Positions 8,435 through 16,870 of a stretch of 64,000 nt of DNA are shown here, piece by piece. How positions within the stretch are numbered: position 1 is the stretch's first letter; each line of letters starts with the position of its first letter. Under the pieces are notes generated by a model. It made no database searches. It had not been told where the DNA came from and saw only the letters and a program-made list of their open reading frames with translations. This stretch comes from Microbacterium abyssi (GTDB taxonomy: Bacteria; Actinomycetota; Actinomycetes; Actinomycetales; Microbacteriaceae): NCBI RefSeq assembly GCF_015277895.1, contig NZ_CP063815.1:1612001-1676000 (forward strand), given 5' to 3'. The position numbers and the translations under genes were made by a program.

Positions 8435-9181
8435 TCAACGGCCGCGCGGCGTCCAGCCGGACGGCGATGGTCCATCGTCCACGGCCCGCTCGGCGTCGAC
8501 GACTGCGGACCAGCCCTGTGCGGCATCCACGGCGTCGAATCCGCCGCGGGCAAGCCGCATGCCGACATCCTCGTGATGCATCCGCGGTGCGCCACCGCGC
8601 CGCACGGATGCCCGGACGCTCCACGCGTCGTCGGCATAACCTCCGCCGCGGAAGACCCGGTACTCGTCGTAGCGCGCGGGATCCAATAGATCCCAGCACC
8701 ACTCCCAGACGTTGCCGAGGGTGTCGAACAGGCCGTGCAGGTTCGGGAGCTTTCCGCCGACGTTCTGCGGCGACGTCACGCCGTCCGCCGCTGTCCAGGC
8801 GATCTCGTTCAGCGGCCCGTACTGCGGTGCCGCCGAACCCGCGCGGCATGCGTGCTCCCACTCGGCCTCGGTGGGGAGCCGGAAGCCATCGCTGTCGACG
8901 TGCCAGGTCACGACCTCGCCGTCGAACGAGTAGGCGGGATCGAGCCCCTCCCACTCGGATGCCGCGTTGCAGAATCGGACGGCGCGCAGCCAGCTGAGAT
9001 CGGATGCCGGGCGCCGTGGATGCTGCGCGGGAACGCCCAGGACCTCCGCGAACTGCTCCTGCGTGACCGGGTAGACGCCGATGTCGAATGCTTCGAGCCG
9101 GACCGTGCGCCGCGTCTTTCGCCGCGCGTCGTGAAGGGCCACAGCGCCAGCGGGGATCCGGGTCATCTCGATGTCGGTCAT
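8435..9181 (-). CDS. SUMF1-fold protein (formylglycine-generating enzyme family) without catalytic cysteines
   Basis: 248 residues. The family hallmarks RLPTEAEWEHACRAG (101-115), GNVWEWC (156-162) and VFRGGGY (176-182) are clear. In true formylglycine-generating enzymes two copper-binding cysteines follow GGSY; here the segment is GYADDAWSV and has none. Activation of sulfatases is therefore not expected, and no sulfatase gene is nearby. Start at ATG 9181, which forms an ATGA overlap with the YczE-like gene. A binding role, or a different oxidase chemistry as in other SUMF1 relatives, is possible. Confidence 0.87.
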   Translation of the reverse strand: MTDIEMTRIPAGAVALHDARRKTRRTVRLEAFDIGVYPVTQEQFAEVLGVPAQHPRRPASDLSWLRAVRFCNAASEWEGLDPAYSFDGEVVTWHVDSDGFRLPTEAEWEHACRAGSAAPQYGPLNEIAWTAADGVTSPQNVGGKLPNLHGLFDTLGNVWEWCWDLLDPARYDEYRVFRGGGYADDAWSVRASVRRGGAPRMHHEDVGMRLARGGFDAVDAAQGWSAVVDAERAVDDGPSPSGWTPRGR

Positions 9182-9804
9182 ACGCCTGCACGTGTGGGCG
9201 GGGCGGGGATGCGGATGGCGAAGATCCGCATGAAGTACTGGCACAGCGGACCGATCAGCAGCGCGAAAGCGAGCGTGCCGATGCCGACGTTGCCGCCCAG
9301 GGACCAGCCCACGGCGACCACGACGATCTCGATGCCGGTCCGAACGATCCAGATCGACCAGCCAGTGCGGTTGTGCAGCCCGGTCATGAGGCCATCGCGC
9401 GGGCCGGGTCCGAAGTGCGCGCCGATGTACAGGCCGGTCGCGGCGGCGAGGACCAGAAGGCCGATGACGAAGAAGCAGACGCGCAGCCAGAGCGGCTGGC
9501 CGACGGGGATGAGGAGCAGGCCCACATCGGCGGCCGGACCGACGAGCAGCGCGTTCAGAAGAGTACCGACGCCGTATCGCTGTCGCAGCGGCAGCCACAG
9601 CAGGAGCACCACGACGCTGGTCAGGATCGTGATGACACCGAACGAGAGCGGGACATGCCGTGAGATGCCCTGCGACAGCACGTCCCAGGGGGCGGCGCCG
9701 ATCTCTCCGCGCACCATGAACGCGATGCCGATTCCGTACAGGAACAGCCCGACCAGCAGCTGCGCGATCCGGCGCGGAAGCCGCCGACCGCGCACGCGGC
9801 TCAC
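9178..9804 (-). CDS. YczE/YyaS/YitT-like integral membrane protein
   Basis: 208 residues with five or six membrane segments. The pattern LFLYGIGIAFMVRGEIGAAPWDVL near the N-terminus and GPGPRDGLMTGL in the middle are typical of the bacterial YczE family. Start GTG 9804 overlaps the GDSL stop by 4 bases (GTGA), and its stop overlaps the SUMF1 gene by 4 bases (ATGA), so translation is likely coupled on both sides. Some YczE relatives are linked to secondary metabolite production; the function is not known. Confidence 0.83.
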   Translation of the reverse strand: MSRVRGRRLPRRIAQLLVGLFLYGIGIAFMVRGEIGAAPWDVLSQGISRHVPLSFGVITILTSVVVLLLWLPLRQRYGVGTLLNALLVGPAADVGLLLIPVGQPLWLRVCFFVIGLLVLAAATGLYIGAHFGPGPRDGLMTGLHNRTGWSIWIVRTGIEIVVVAVGWSLGGNVGIGTLAFALLIGPLCQYFMRIFAIRIPAPPTRAGV

Positions 9805-10553
9805 TGCGGGATCCGTTCGACCCAGGTGGGGTGCTTGGCGGCCCGCCCGTCGCCGGACGACGTGCGCGTGATCCGCCGCTTGACCCACGGGCCGACGTGC
9901 TGCCGGTAGTACGCGAGTCCCGAAGGGCCCGCAGTGCGCTCCGCCGGCGACCACCACTCGGCGGGCGGCTCGAACCCGAGTGCGTGGAGAACCCGCGCGG
10001 CGACTCGGTGGTGGCCGTTCGCGTTCATGTGCAGGCGGTCGTCGGACCAATAGGCGCCGGAGGAGAGTTCGCGGTCCGGCCAGTTGAGCGCACGGATCAC
10101 GTCGTGCCGCTCTGCGATCCGCCGCAGCACGGCAGCCGAAAGCTCGTCGCCGCGCCGCTGGATGAGCGAGCCCATCGGCAGCTGCCCGGCCGGGTTCGCC
10201 CCGGAGAGCAGGATCAGCGCGACGCCCTGCTCGTCGCAACGGCGGAGCACGCGCGAGAAGGTGTCGGCGATGTGCTCGACGTCCGTGCGCGGGCGGAGCA
10301 TGTCGTTGCCGCCGCCGTTGAAGGACAGGTGCGTCGGCCCGAGCGCGAGCGCGGGCTCCAGCTGCTCTTCCACGATCGGCCAGGCGAGCTTGCCCCGAAC
10401 GGCGAAGTTCGCGTACTGGATCGGGTGTCCGACGGCATCCGCCCAGCCCTGCGCGGCGATGTCGGCCCAGCCGCGCACGCGGCCGTCCGGCAGCTCGTCA
10501 CCGACGCCCTCGGTGAACGAGTCGCCGATCGCCACGAATCTCACTGCAGTCAC
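9801..10553 (-). CDS. SGNH/GDSL hydrolase family protein
   Basis: 250 residues. Block I is IGDSFTEG near residue 9 with the nucleophilic serine, block II contains AVRGK, block III is GGND, and block V is DRLHMNANGHH with the catalytic Asp and His. All four SGNH positions are therefore present. There is no signal peptide, so it should act in the cytoplasm, on an ester or acetyl group not evident from sequence. It heads the coupled GDSL-YczE-SUMF1-arginase group, 35 bases after the MFS gene. Confidence 0.88.
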   Translation of the reverse strand: MTAVRFVAIGDSFTEGVGDELPDGRVRGWADIAAQGWADAVGHPIQYANFAVRGKLAWPIVEEQLEPALALGPTHLSFNGGGNDMLRPRTDVEHIADTFSRVLRRCDEQGVALILLSGANPAGQLPMGSLIQRRGDELSAAVLRRIAERHDVIRALNWPDRELSSGAYWSDDRLHMNANGHHRVAARVLHALGFEPPAEWWSPAERTAGPSGLAYYRQHVGPWVKRRITRTSSGDGRAAKHPTWVERIPQ

Positions 10554-10588
10554 CGATCCAGCCTATTCCCGTCGGAGGACGACCGGCG

Positions 10589-11938
10589 TCACCGGTCATC
10601 GAGCGCCTTCCCGCGTCGGTCGACCAGACCCCACGCCGCGGTGGCACCGACGACGAAGAACGCCGCGAACACGACGAACAGCAACGGAGCGCCGCCGATC
10701 CCGAGCAGCACGGGCACGAGCAGCGGCGCGATGATCGAGGCGATCCGCCCGACACCGGCGGCCCAGCCCGACCCGGTGCCCCGCAATGACGTCGGGTAGA
10801 TCTCCGGCGTCACGGCGTACAGGGCACCCCACGCTCCGAGGTTGAAGAACGACAGCGCCATGCCGGAGCCGATGATGGCGGCATCCCCGCTCGCGGTCCC
10901 GAACAGCACGGCGGATGCTGCGGAGCCGATCAGGAAGACCGACAGCGTCAGGCGCCTGCCCCAGACCTCGATCAGCCACGCGGCCACGGCGTAGCCGGGC
11001 AGCTGCGCCAGTGTGATGACGAGGGTGAAGCCGAAGGACCGCACGAGATCGTACCCAGCGTCGACGAGGATGCTGGGAATCCAGATGAACGCGCCGTAGT
11101 AGGCGAAGTTCACGCAGAACCACACGACCCAGATGCACAGCGTGCGCACGCGGAACTCCGCCGACCAAAGCGCACGCAGGCGGGTTCCGGCCGAGATGGC
11201 GATGGCGCGCGACGGCTGCTCGGCATGCTCGGCATGGTCGGCCACGACGCCGGCATCCGCCTCGAACTTCTCAACGATGCGCTCCGCCTCGGCGATCCGG
11301 CCGCGCGAGGCGAGCCAGCGCGGCGACTCAGGCAGCCCCCAGCGCACGATGAGCGCATAGATCGCGGGAACGGCGCCGAGCGCGAACGCCCAGCGCCAGC
11401 CGTCGGCGGATGCCGGGATCACGAAGTAGCCGATCAGGGCCGCGGCCGTCCAGCCGACCGCCCAGAACGCCTCGAGGATCACGATCAGCCGCCCGCGGAT
11501 CCGTGCCGGCGCGAACTCGCTCACATACGTGGACGCGACCGGAAGCTCGGCACCGAGGCCCAGTCCGACGAAGAACCGCAGCACGAGGAGGATCGCCACT
11601 CCCCCGGCCAGCGCGCTGGCGCCGGTCGCCAGACCGTAGATGAGCAGGGTGAGTGCGAACACCTGCCGGCGCCCGAACCGGTCGGCGAGCAGACCGCCGA
11701 GGCTTGCACCGAGGGCCATGCCGATGAAGCCGACCGACGCGATCCAGCCGCTCTCGGCCTTGCTGATGTCCCACTGTTGCGCGAGAGCCGCGAGGATGAA
11801 CGAGATCAGCCCGACATCCATGGCATCCAGCGCCCAGCCGATGCCGGATCCGGTGAGCAGGCGCGCGTGCCGGCGGGTGAACGGCAGGTCGTCCAGGCGA
11901 CGCGCGAGCGCCCGACGACTGGGCACCGCCTCGGTCAT
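10589..11938 (-). CDS. MFS transporter, metabolite:H+ symporter type
   Basis: 449 residues, 12 membrane segments. GSGIGWALDAMDVGLISFIL in helix 1 and GLLADRFGRRQVF in loop 2-3 mark the aromatic acid/metabolite:H+ symporter branch of the MFS, together with APARIRGRLIVILEAFWAVGW and PESPRWLASRGR. Relatives carry aromatic acids, nicotinate or sugars. The gene follows DUF885 by 6 bases and precedes the GDSL gene by 35, so it may belong to one transcript. Substrate not determined. Confidence 0.88.
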   Translation of the reverse strand: MTEAVPSRRALARRLDDLPFTRRHARLLTGSGIGWALDAMDVGLISFILAALAQQWDISKAESGWIASVGFIGMALGASLGGLLADRFGRRQVFALTLLIYGLATGASALAGGVAILLVLRFFVGLGLGAELPVASTYVSEFAPARIRGRLIVILEAFWAVGWTAAALIGYFVIPASADGWRWAFALGAVPAIYALIVRWGLPESPRWLASRGRIAEAERIVEKFEADAGVVADHAEHAEQPSRAIAISAGTRLRALWSAEFRVRTLCIWVVWFCVNFAYYGAFIWIPSILVDAGYDLVRSFGFTLVITLAQLPGYAVAAWLIEVWGRRLTLSVFLIGSAASAVLFGTASGDAAIIGSGMALSFFNLGAWGALYAVTPEIYPTSLRGTGSGWAAGVGRIASIIAPLLVPVLLGIGGAPLLFVVFAAFFVVGATAAWGLVDRRGKALDDR

Positions 11939-11944
11939 CCGCGG

Positions 11945-13645
11945 TTACTTCTTCAGCAGCGCGGTGCGGAGGGTGTCGAGGCCGACACCGCCGAGGTCCA
12001 GCGCCCGCTTGTGGAAGCTCTTGACGTCGAATGCGTCGCCCTGGTCGGCCTGGCACGCGTCACGCACCTGCTCCCAGATGCGCTGGCCGACCTTGTAGGA
12101 GGGTGCCTGGCCGGGCCAGCCGAGGTAGCGGTTCACCTCGAACTGCACGAACTCGTCAGACATGTTCACGTTCTGGCGCATGAATGCGAGTGCGTAGTCG
12201 GCATCCCATACACCCGTTCCGCTTGCACTGAGCCCGGTCGAAGTGTCGAGACGGTCCTTGCCGAGATGCACGCCGATGTCGAGCACCACCCGGGCCGCAC
12301 GCATGCGCTGACCGTCGAGCATGCCCAGGCGGTCGGCCGGGTCATCGAGGTAACCGAGCTGCTGCATGAGCCGTTCGGCGTACAGCGCCCATCCCTCCGC
12401 ATGACCCGAGGTGCCTGCGAGCAGGCGTCGCCAGGAGTTGAGCTCCCCACGGTTGTAGACCGCCTGAGCGATCTGCAGGTGATGCCCGGGAACGCCCTCG
12501 TGGTAGACGGTGGTCAATTCGCGCCAGGTGTCGAACTCGGTGACGCCCTCGGGCACCGACCACCACATGCGGCCGGGTCGGGAGAAGTCATCGGTCGGTC
12601 CCGTGTAGTAGATCCCGCCCTCCTGGGTCGGCGCGATCATGCACTCGATGGTGCGGATCTGCTCCGGGATGTCGAAGTGCGTGGCGGCGAGTTCGGCGAC
12701 CGCGCGGTCGCTGGTCTCCTGCATCCACTTCTGCAGAGCGTCTGTGCCGTGGAGCTTGCGGGCGGCATCCTGCTCGAGATGCGCGACGGCCTCCTCGACC
12801 GTCGCGCCGGGCAGGATCTCGTTCGCGATCGCGGTCTGCTCGGCGACCATGCGGGCAAGCTCCTCGCGTCCCCACTCGTAGGTCTCGTCGAGGTCGACCT
12901 TCGCGCCGAGGAAACGACGGGAATGCAGCGCGTACAGGTCGCGGCCGACGGCGTCGACGTCGGATGCCGCGGGCGCGAGCGTGCCCGTGAGAAAATCCCG
13001 CAGACCGTCGTAGGCGACGCGAGCGGCCGCGGCGCTGTCGGCCAGATCACGAGCGAGGGATGCGGGCAGCCCGCCCTCGTCCGGCGCGGCGTCGGCGACG
13101 AACGAGGCGAAGAAGCCGTCATCCGCCGTGTACCGGACGATCTGGGCGGCGACTTCGGTGACCTGCCGCCGGGCGGGAACGATACCGTTCGCGATGCCCT
13201 GCTGCAGGGTTTCCGCGTAGCCGCGGAGGGCCGCCGGCACAGCGGCGAGTCGCTTCGCGATGACCTGCCAGTCATCCGCGGTCGTGGTGGGCATGAGGTC
13301 GTACACCTGACGGATGTCCTGAGCCGCGGATGCGATGACGTTGAGATCGCGCAGGTGCCACTGGGCGTCGTCGAACTCGAGCTCGAGGTCGAGCTCGCTG
13401 AGCAGATCGGTCTTGGTGACCTCGTCAATCTGATCCGCGGGAGTGAGCGCGGCGAGCTCGGTGCGGGCGTTGCGCACCGCGGCGACGTAGCGCTCGTGGC
13501 CTTCCGGACTGAGGTCGCCATAGCGGTCGTTCCACTCGTCCCGGCCGATGTACGTACCGAGGGTGGGGTCCAGTTCTGCCAGCGTGTCGACCCACTCTTC
13601 GGCGACCTTGTCGATCGCTGTGGGTGTGCGGGGGGTTTCCGTCAT
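11945..13645 (-). CDS. DUF885 family probable metallo-hydrolase
   Basis: 566 residues, the normal length for DUF885. The HExxGHH-like motif VYHEGVPGHHLQIA lies in the C-terminal half and suggests a zinc-dependent hydrolase, possibly a peptidase. There is no signal sequence. Residues about 466-476 (RLDTSTGLSASG) are encoded by a stretch resembling dispersed intergenic repeats of this group of bacteria. The gene lies 37 bases downstream of polA with a hairpin between them, and only 6 bases before the MFS gene. Substrate unknown. Confidence 0.85.
   Translation of the reverse strand: MTETPRTPTAIDKVAEEWVDTLAELDPTLGTYIGRDEWNDRYGDLSPEGHERYVAAVRNARTELAALTPADQIDEVTKTDLLSELDLELEFDDAQWHLRDLNVIASAAQDIRQVYDLMPTTTADDWQVIAKRLAAVPAALRGYAETLQQGIANGIVPARRQVTEVAAQIVRYTADDGFFASFVADAAPDEGGLPASLARDLADSAAAARVAYDGLRDFLTGTLAPAASDVDAVGRDLYALHSRRFLGAKVDLDETYEWGREELARMVAEQTAIANEILPGATVEEAVAHLEQDAARKLHGTDALQKWMQETSDRAVAELAATHFDIPEQIRTIECMIAPTQEGGIYYTGPTDDFSRPGRMWWSVPEGVTEFDTWRELTTVYHEGVPGHHLQIAQAVYNRGELNSWRRLLAGTSGHAEGWALYAERLMQQLGYLDDPADRLGMLDGQRMRAARVVLDIGVHLGKDRLDTSTGLSASGTGVWDADYALAFMRQNVNMSDEFVQFEVNRYLGWPGQAPSYKVGQRIWEQVRDACQADQGDAFDVKSFHKRALDLGGVGLDTLRTALLKK
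12221..12252. repeat. REP-like sequence inside the DUF885 coding region
   Basis: Read on the minus strand this stretch is GTCTCGACACTTCGACCGGG followed by CTCAGTGCAAGC. The TTCGAC-x-GCTCAGTG pattern resembles short palindromic repeats common between genes of Microbacteriaceae. Here it is in frame and encodes a Ser/Thr-rich loop. Only one copy was seen in this window, so its repeat status is inferred from general knowledge. Confidence 0.35.
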
Positions 13646-13660
13646 GAGCTTCAGCGTAGT

Positions 13661-13676
13661 GCGGGCTGCGGCCCGC
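13661..13676 (-). terminator. Hairpin after polA
   Basis: GCGGGC-TGCG-GCCCGC, a 6-base stem with a 4-base loop, lies 7 bases after the polA stop (13683) and before the DUF885 start (13645). There is no T-run, as is usual for actinobacterial terminators. It may only partly separate the two genes. Confidence 0.5.
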
Positions 13677-13682
13677 GCGCTC

Positions 13683-16316
13683 CTAGTGCGCGGCCTCGTT
13701 CCAGTCGTGCCCGCGACCGACCTGCACGTCCAACGGCACGGACAGATCGGCGGCGCCGGCCATCTGCGTCTGCACGATCTGCTCGGCGGCGTCCCACTCT
13801 CCCGGAGCGACCTCGACGACGAGTTCGTCGTGGATCTGCAGCAGCACTCGGGAACGCATGCCGGCTTCGTTCAGATCGGCGTGGATACGGAACAGCGCGA
13901 TCTTCATGACGTCTGCGGCGCTGCCCTGGATCGGGGCGTTGAGCGCGGCGCGCTCGGCGTTCTCACGAAGCACGCGGTTGGGGCTCGACAGATCGGGGAA
14001 CGGACGGCGGCGGCCGAAGATGGTCTCGGTGTAGCCGACCTCCTTCGCCTTGACGACGGAGGCGCGCAGGTAGTCGCGCACCGCGCCGAACCGGGCGAAG
14101 TACTCGAGCATGAGCTGCTTGGCCTCGGACTGCTCGATGCGCAGCTGCTTGGAGAGCCCGAAGGCGCTCAGACCGTAGACGAGCCCGTACGACATGGCCT
14201 TGACCTTGGTGCGCATGGCCGAGGTGACCGCTGCGGGCTCGACGCCGAAGACGCGCGCGCCGACGAAGCGGTGCAGGTCTTCTCCGCTGTTGAAGGCCTC
14301 GATGAGCCCCGCGTCGCCGGACAGATGCGCCATGATGCGCATCTCGATCTGGGAGTAGTCGGCCGTCAGCAGAGTCTCGTAGCCCTCGCCGACTTCGAAC
14401 GCGCTGCGGATGCGACGCGACTCCTCGGTGCGCACCGGGATGTTCTGCAGGTTCGGATCCGTGCTGGACAGACGCCCGGTCTGGCTGCCGGTCTGCACGT
14501 AAGTCGTGTGGATGCGGTCGTCATCCTTGATCGCCGTGTCGAGCGATTCGATGATCTGACGCAGCTTCGTCGCCTCTCGGTGCTGCAGAAGAAGATCGAG
14601 GAAGGGGTGTGGATGGCTCTCCTGCAGGTCGGCGAGCACCGCGGCGTCCGTCGAGTAGCCGGTCTTGGTCTTGCGCGTCTTCGGCAGCTGCAGATCGTCG
14701 AAGAGCACCTCCTGAAGCTGCTTGGGCGAGCCGAGGTTGAATTCACGCCCGACCAGAGTGAACGCCTGAGTGGCCAGGCCGTCGGTGCGCGCGGCGAGTT
14801 CGCCGGAGAACGTCGACAGGACGTCGTGCGACACGGCGACCCCGGCGATCTCCATGTCGGCGAGGACGAGCAGCGTCGGCAGCTCGATGTCGGTGAGGAC
14901 GGCGGCGACGGACTCCGGCAGGTCCTCGCGGATGGCCGCGGCCGTGCGCAGAATGAACCACGCCTCCTGAGAGGGCGTCGCGCCGTCGGTCTCGGGAACC
15001 AGCTGAGAAGGATCGGCGACGGGGAGCTTCTCGCCGAGGTAGCGGTCGACGAGGTGCGAAAGCGTCTTGTCGGGCAGGCTCGGCCGAAGCAGCCAGCCGG
15101 CGAGCAGCGTGTCGTAGGCGAGCCCCCCGATGCGGATGCCGGCGCGCAGCAGCGCCTTCACCTGAGGCTTGGCGTCGTTGAACACCTTCGCGGCGTCGGA
15201 CTCCAGCCAGGGACGCAGCGCGTCGGCGACATCGTCGGACCAGTCGATCTCGTGCAGCTCGGTGAGGCTGGCGACGCCGATGCGGGTGACAGCGCCGCCG
15301 TTCGTGACCACCGTCACACCGAGCTCGAGGTTCTGCGCATCAAGCCACGCGGCGAGGTCGGCGGCGGTGCTCTGGAGCGGCGCGGGCAGGTCGACGGCGG
15401 GTTCGGAATCGACGGACTCCTCCGCTGCGCCCATGGCGTCGAACACCCGGGGCAGCAGCGTGCGGAACTCCAGCCGGGCGAAGATGTCGCGGATGGCCTG
15501 GACGTCGGCGGGGGCGACGATGAGATCGGCGGGTGCGACCGGCAGCTCGACATCGGTGAGCAGACGGTTGAGCTTGCGGTTGCGGCGCACAGCATCCATG
15601 TGCTCGCGGAGATTGCCGCCCACCACGCCCTTGATCTCCTCGGCGCGTGCCAGCAGCTCGTCGAGCGAGCCGAACTGGGTGAGCCACTTGACCGCGGTCT
15701 TCTCCCCCACCTTCGGCACGCCGGGCAGGTTGTCGCTGGTCTCGCCCACGAGGGCGGCGATGTCGGGGTACTGGTCGGGGCGGACGCCGTAGCGCTCCTG
15801 CACGGTCGTGGGGTCGTAGCGCTTGAGCTGCGAGACGCCCTGGACGGACGGGTACAGCAGCGTGACCTCGTCGTTCACCAGCTGGATGGTGTCGCGGTCG
15901 CCGGAGACGACGAGCACGTCGTACCCCTGCTCCGCCCCCTGCTTGGCGAGGGTCGCGAGGATGTCGTCGGCCTCGATGCCCTCCTGCGTGAGAACCGGGA
16001 TCGACATGGCGGCCAGGCAGTCCTGCAGAAGCGGGATCTGACCCCGGAACTCCTGCGGCGTCTCGGAACGCGTCGCCTTGTACTCGGGGTACTCGTCGGT
16101 GCGGAACGAATGCCGTGACGTGTCGAATGCGATCGCCATGTGCGTCGGCTGCTCGGCCTTGATGAGGTTCACGAGCATCGACAGGAAGCCGTAGATGGCG
16201 TTCGTGTGCTGGTTGTCCTTGGTCGTGAAGTTCTCGACCGGAAGAGCGAAGAACGCCCGATACGCGAGCGAGTGGCCGTCGACGACCATGAGGGTAGGCT
16301 TTGCGGAGTCCGTCAC
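13683..16316 (-). CDS. polA: DNA polymerase I
   Basis: 877 residues, the actinobacterial length. It has an N-terminal 5'-3' exonuclease (MVVDGHSLAYRAFFA, GIEADDILAT, VSGDRDTIQL, the helix-hairpin-helix GVPKVGEKTA), a degenerate middle domain, and an A-family polymerase with TADYSQIEMRIMAHLSGD (motif A), KAMSYGLVYG (motif B) and QIHDELVVE (motif C). The middle domain lacks the DxE metal motif of the 3'-5' proofreading exonuclease, as in mycobacterial PolA. The GTG start at 16316 follows a -10-like TAGGCT by 6 bases, so the transcript is probably leaderless. It works in DNA repair and Okazaki fragment processing. Confidence 0.97.
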   Translation of the reverse strand: MTDSAKPTLMVVDGHSLAYRAFFALPVENFTTKDNQHTNAIYGFLSMLVNLIKAEQPTHMAIAFDTSRHSFRTDEYPEYKATRSETPQEFRGQIPLLQDCLAAMSIPVLTQEGIEADDILATLAKQGAEQGYDVLVVSGDRDTIQLVNDEVTLLYPSVQGVSQLKRYDPTTVQERYGVRPDQYPDIAALVGETSDNLPGVPKVGEKTAVKWLTQFGSLDELLARAEEIKGVVGGNLREHMDAVRRNRKLNRLLTDVELPVAPADLIVAPADVQAIRDIFARLEFRTLLPRVFDAMGAAEESVDSEPAVDLPAPLQSTAADLAAWLDAQNLELGVTVVTNGGAVTRIGVASLTELHEIDWSDDVADALRPWLESDAAKVFNDAKPQVKALLRAGIRIGGLAYDTLLAGWLLRPSLPDKTLSHLVDRYLGEKLPVADPSQLVPETDGATPSQEAWFILRTAAAIREDLPESVAAVLTDIELPTLLVLADMEIAGVAVSHDVLSTFSGELAARTDGLATQAFTLVGREFNLGSPKQLQEVLFDDLQLPKTRKTKTGYSTDAAVLADLQESHPHPFLDLLLQHREATKLRQIIESLDTAIKDDDRIHTTYVQTGSQTGRLSSTDPNLQNIPVRTEESRRIRSAFEVGEGYETLLTADYSQIEMRIMAHLSGDAGLIEAFNSGEDLHRFVGARVFGVEPAAVTSAMRTKVKAMSYGLVYGLSAFGLSKQLRIEQSEAKQLMLEYFARFGAVRDYLRASVVKAKEVGYTETIFGRRRPFPDLSSPNRVLRENAERAALNAPIQGSAADVMKIALFRIHADLNEAGMRSRVLLQIHDELVVEVAPGEWDAAEQIVQTQMAGAADLSVPLDVQVGRGHDWNEAAH

Positions 16317-16322
16317 TCTGAC

Positions 16323-16328
16323 AGCCTA
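16323..16328 (-). promoter_or_regulatory. -10 box of polA (leaderless)
   Basis: TAGGCT on the minus strand lies 6 bases before the GTG start of polA, so transcription should begin at or next to the start codon. There is no ribosome-binding site in between. No convincing -35 box is seen. Confidence 0.45.
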
Positions 16329-16361
16329 ACGAGGACGGCAGACACCCGCTCAGGAGGACGC

Positions 16362-16781
16362 GTGACCGATACCCGGATGACCGGACTGGAGTGGGCCACG
16401 CAGCGTGGCATGGGCGCGCTGGCCGAGAAGATGGGCATCGAGTTCACCGAGTTCTCGGTCGAGCGCAGCGTCGCCACGATGCCCGTCGAGGGCAACACCC
16501 AGCCAGTCGGATTGCTGCACGGCGGCGCCTATGTCGTTCTGGGCGAGTCCCTCGGGTCGATGTCGGCGAACCTCGCCGCAGGCCCCGGCCGGCTCGCGGT
16601 CGGCGTCGACATCAACGCGACCCACACGCGCTCCGCGACCTCGGGGATCGTGACCGGCGTGTGCACCCCGATCCACCTGGGACGCAGCGTGATGGTGCAC
16701 GAGATCGTCGTGACCGACGATCAGGACCGTCGGTGCTCGACCATCCGCATCACGAACATGATCAAGAGCCTGCCGGACTGA
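16362..16781 (+). CDS. PaaI-type hotdog-fold thioesterase
   Basis: 139 residues of the hotdog fold. The signature QPVGLLHGGAYVVLGESLGS holds the HGG motif with the adjacent acidic residue of PaaI/YbgC-type thioesterases, and GVDINATHTRSA is the usual substrate-tunnel strand. Start at GTG 16362 with AGGAGG 4 bases upstream. The natural substrate is an acyl-CoA of unknown type; some relatives act on 1,4-dihydroxy-2-naphthoyl-CoA in menaquinone synthesis. It is divergent from polA and convergent with the response regulator gene, whose stop codon it approaches through a long hairpin. Confidence 0.9.
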   Translation: MTDTRMTGLEWATQRGMGALAEKMGIEFTEFSVERSVATMPVEGNTQPVGLLHGGAYVVLGESLGSMSANLAAGPGRLAVGVDINATHTRSATSGIVTGVCTPIHLGRSVMVHEIVVTDDQDRRCSTIRITNMIKSLPD

Positions 16782-16817
16782 GCGCGGTAGGTTTCGACTC
16801 GCTTCGCTCGCTCAACC

Positions 16818-16870
16818 TGAGTCGGTTGCGGGTCAAGGCCGCTTCGCGGCCTTGACCCGCAACCGACTCA
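16818..16870. repeat. Perfect 25-base inverted repeat, terminator or dispersed element
   Basis: Two 25-base arms (16818-16842 and 16846-16870) match perfectly around a 3-base loop. It starts TGAGTCGGTTGCGGGTCAAG and ends with its complement. It lies between convergent genes and includes the stop codon of the response regulator (16868-16870). Just upstream, 16794-16815 (TTTCGACTCGCTTCGCTCGC) looks like part of the same repeat unit. It probably ends transcription from both sides. The long, perfect arms suggest a mobile palindromic unit. Confidence 0.75.

Noticed and set aside
8435..9598. Longer version of the SUMF1-fold gene starting at 9598
   Set aside because: The extra N-terminus lies inside the YczE-like gene, and ATG 9181 has the coupled ATGA arrangement.
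11225..13909. Open frame of 894 codons on the plus strand
   Set aside because: It crosses the MFS, DUF885 and polA genes in antisense and shows no family motif; a by-product of codon bias.
13548..16118. Open frame of 856 codons opposite polA
   Set aside because: polA on the other strand has all catalytic motifs; the antisense product has none.
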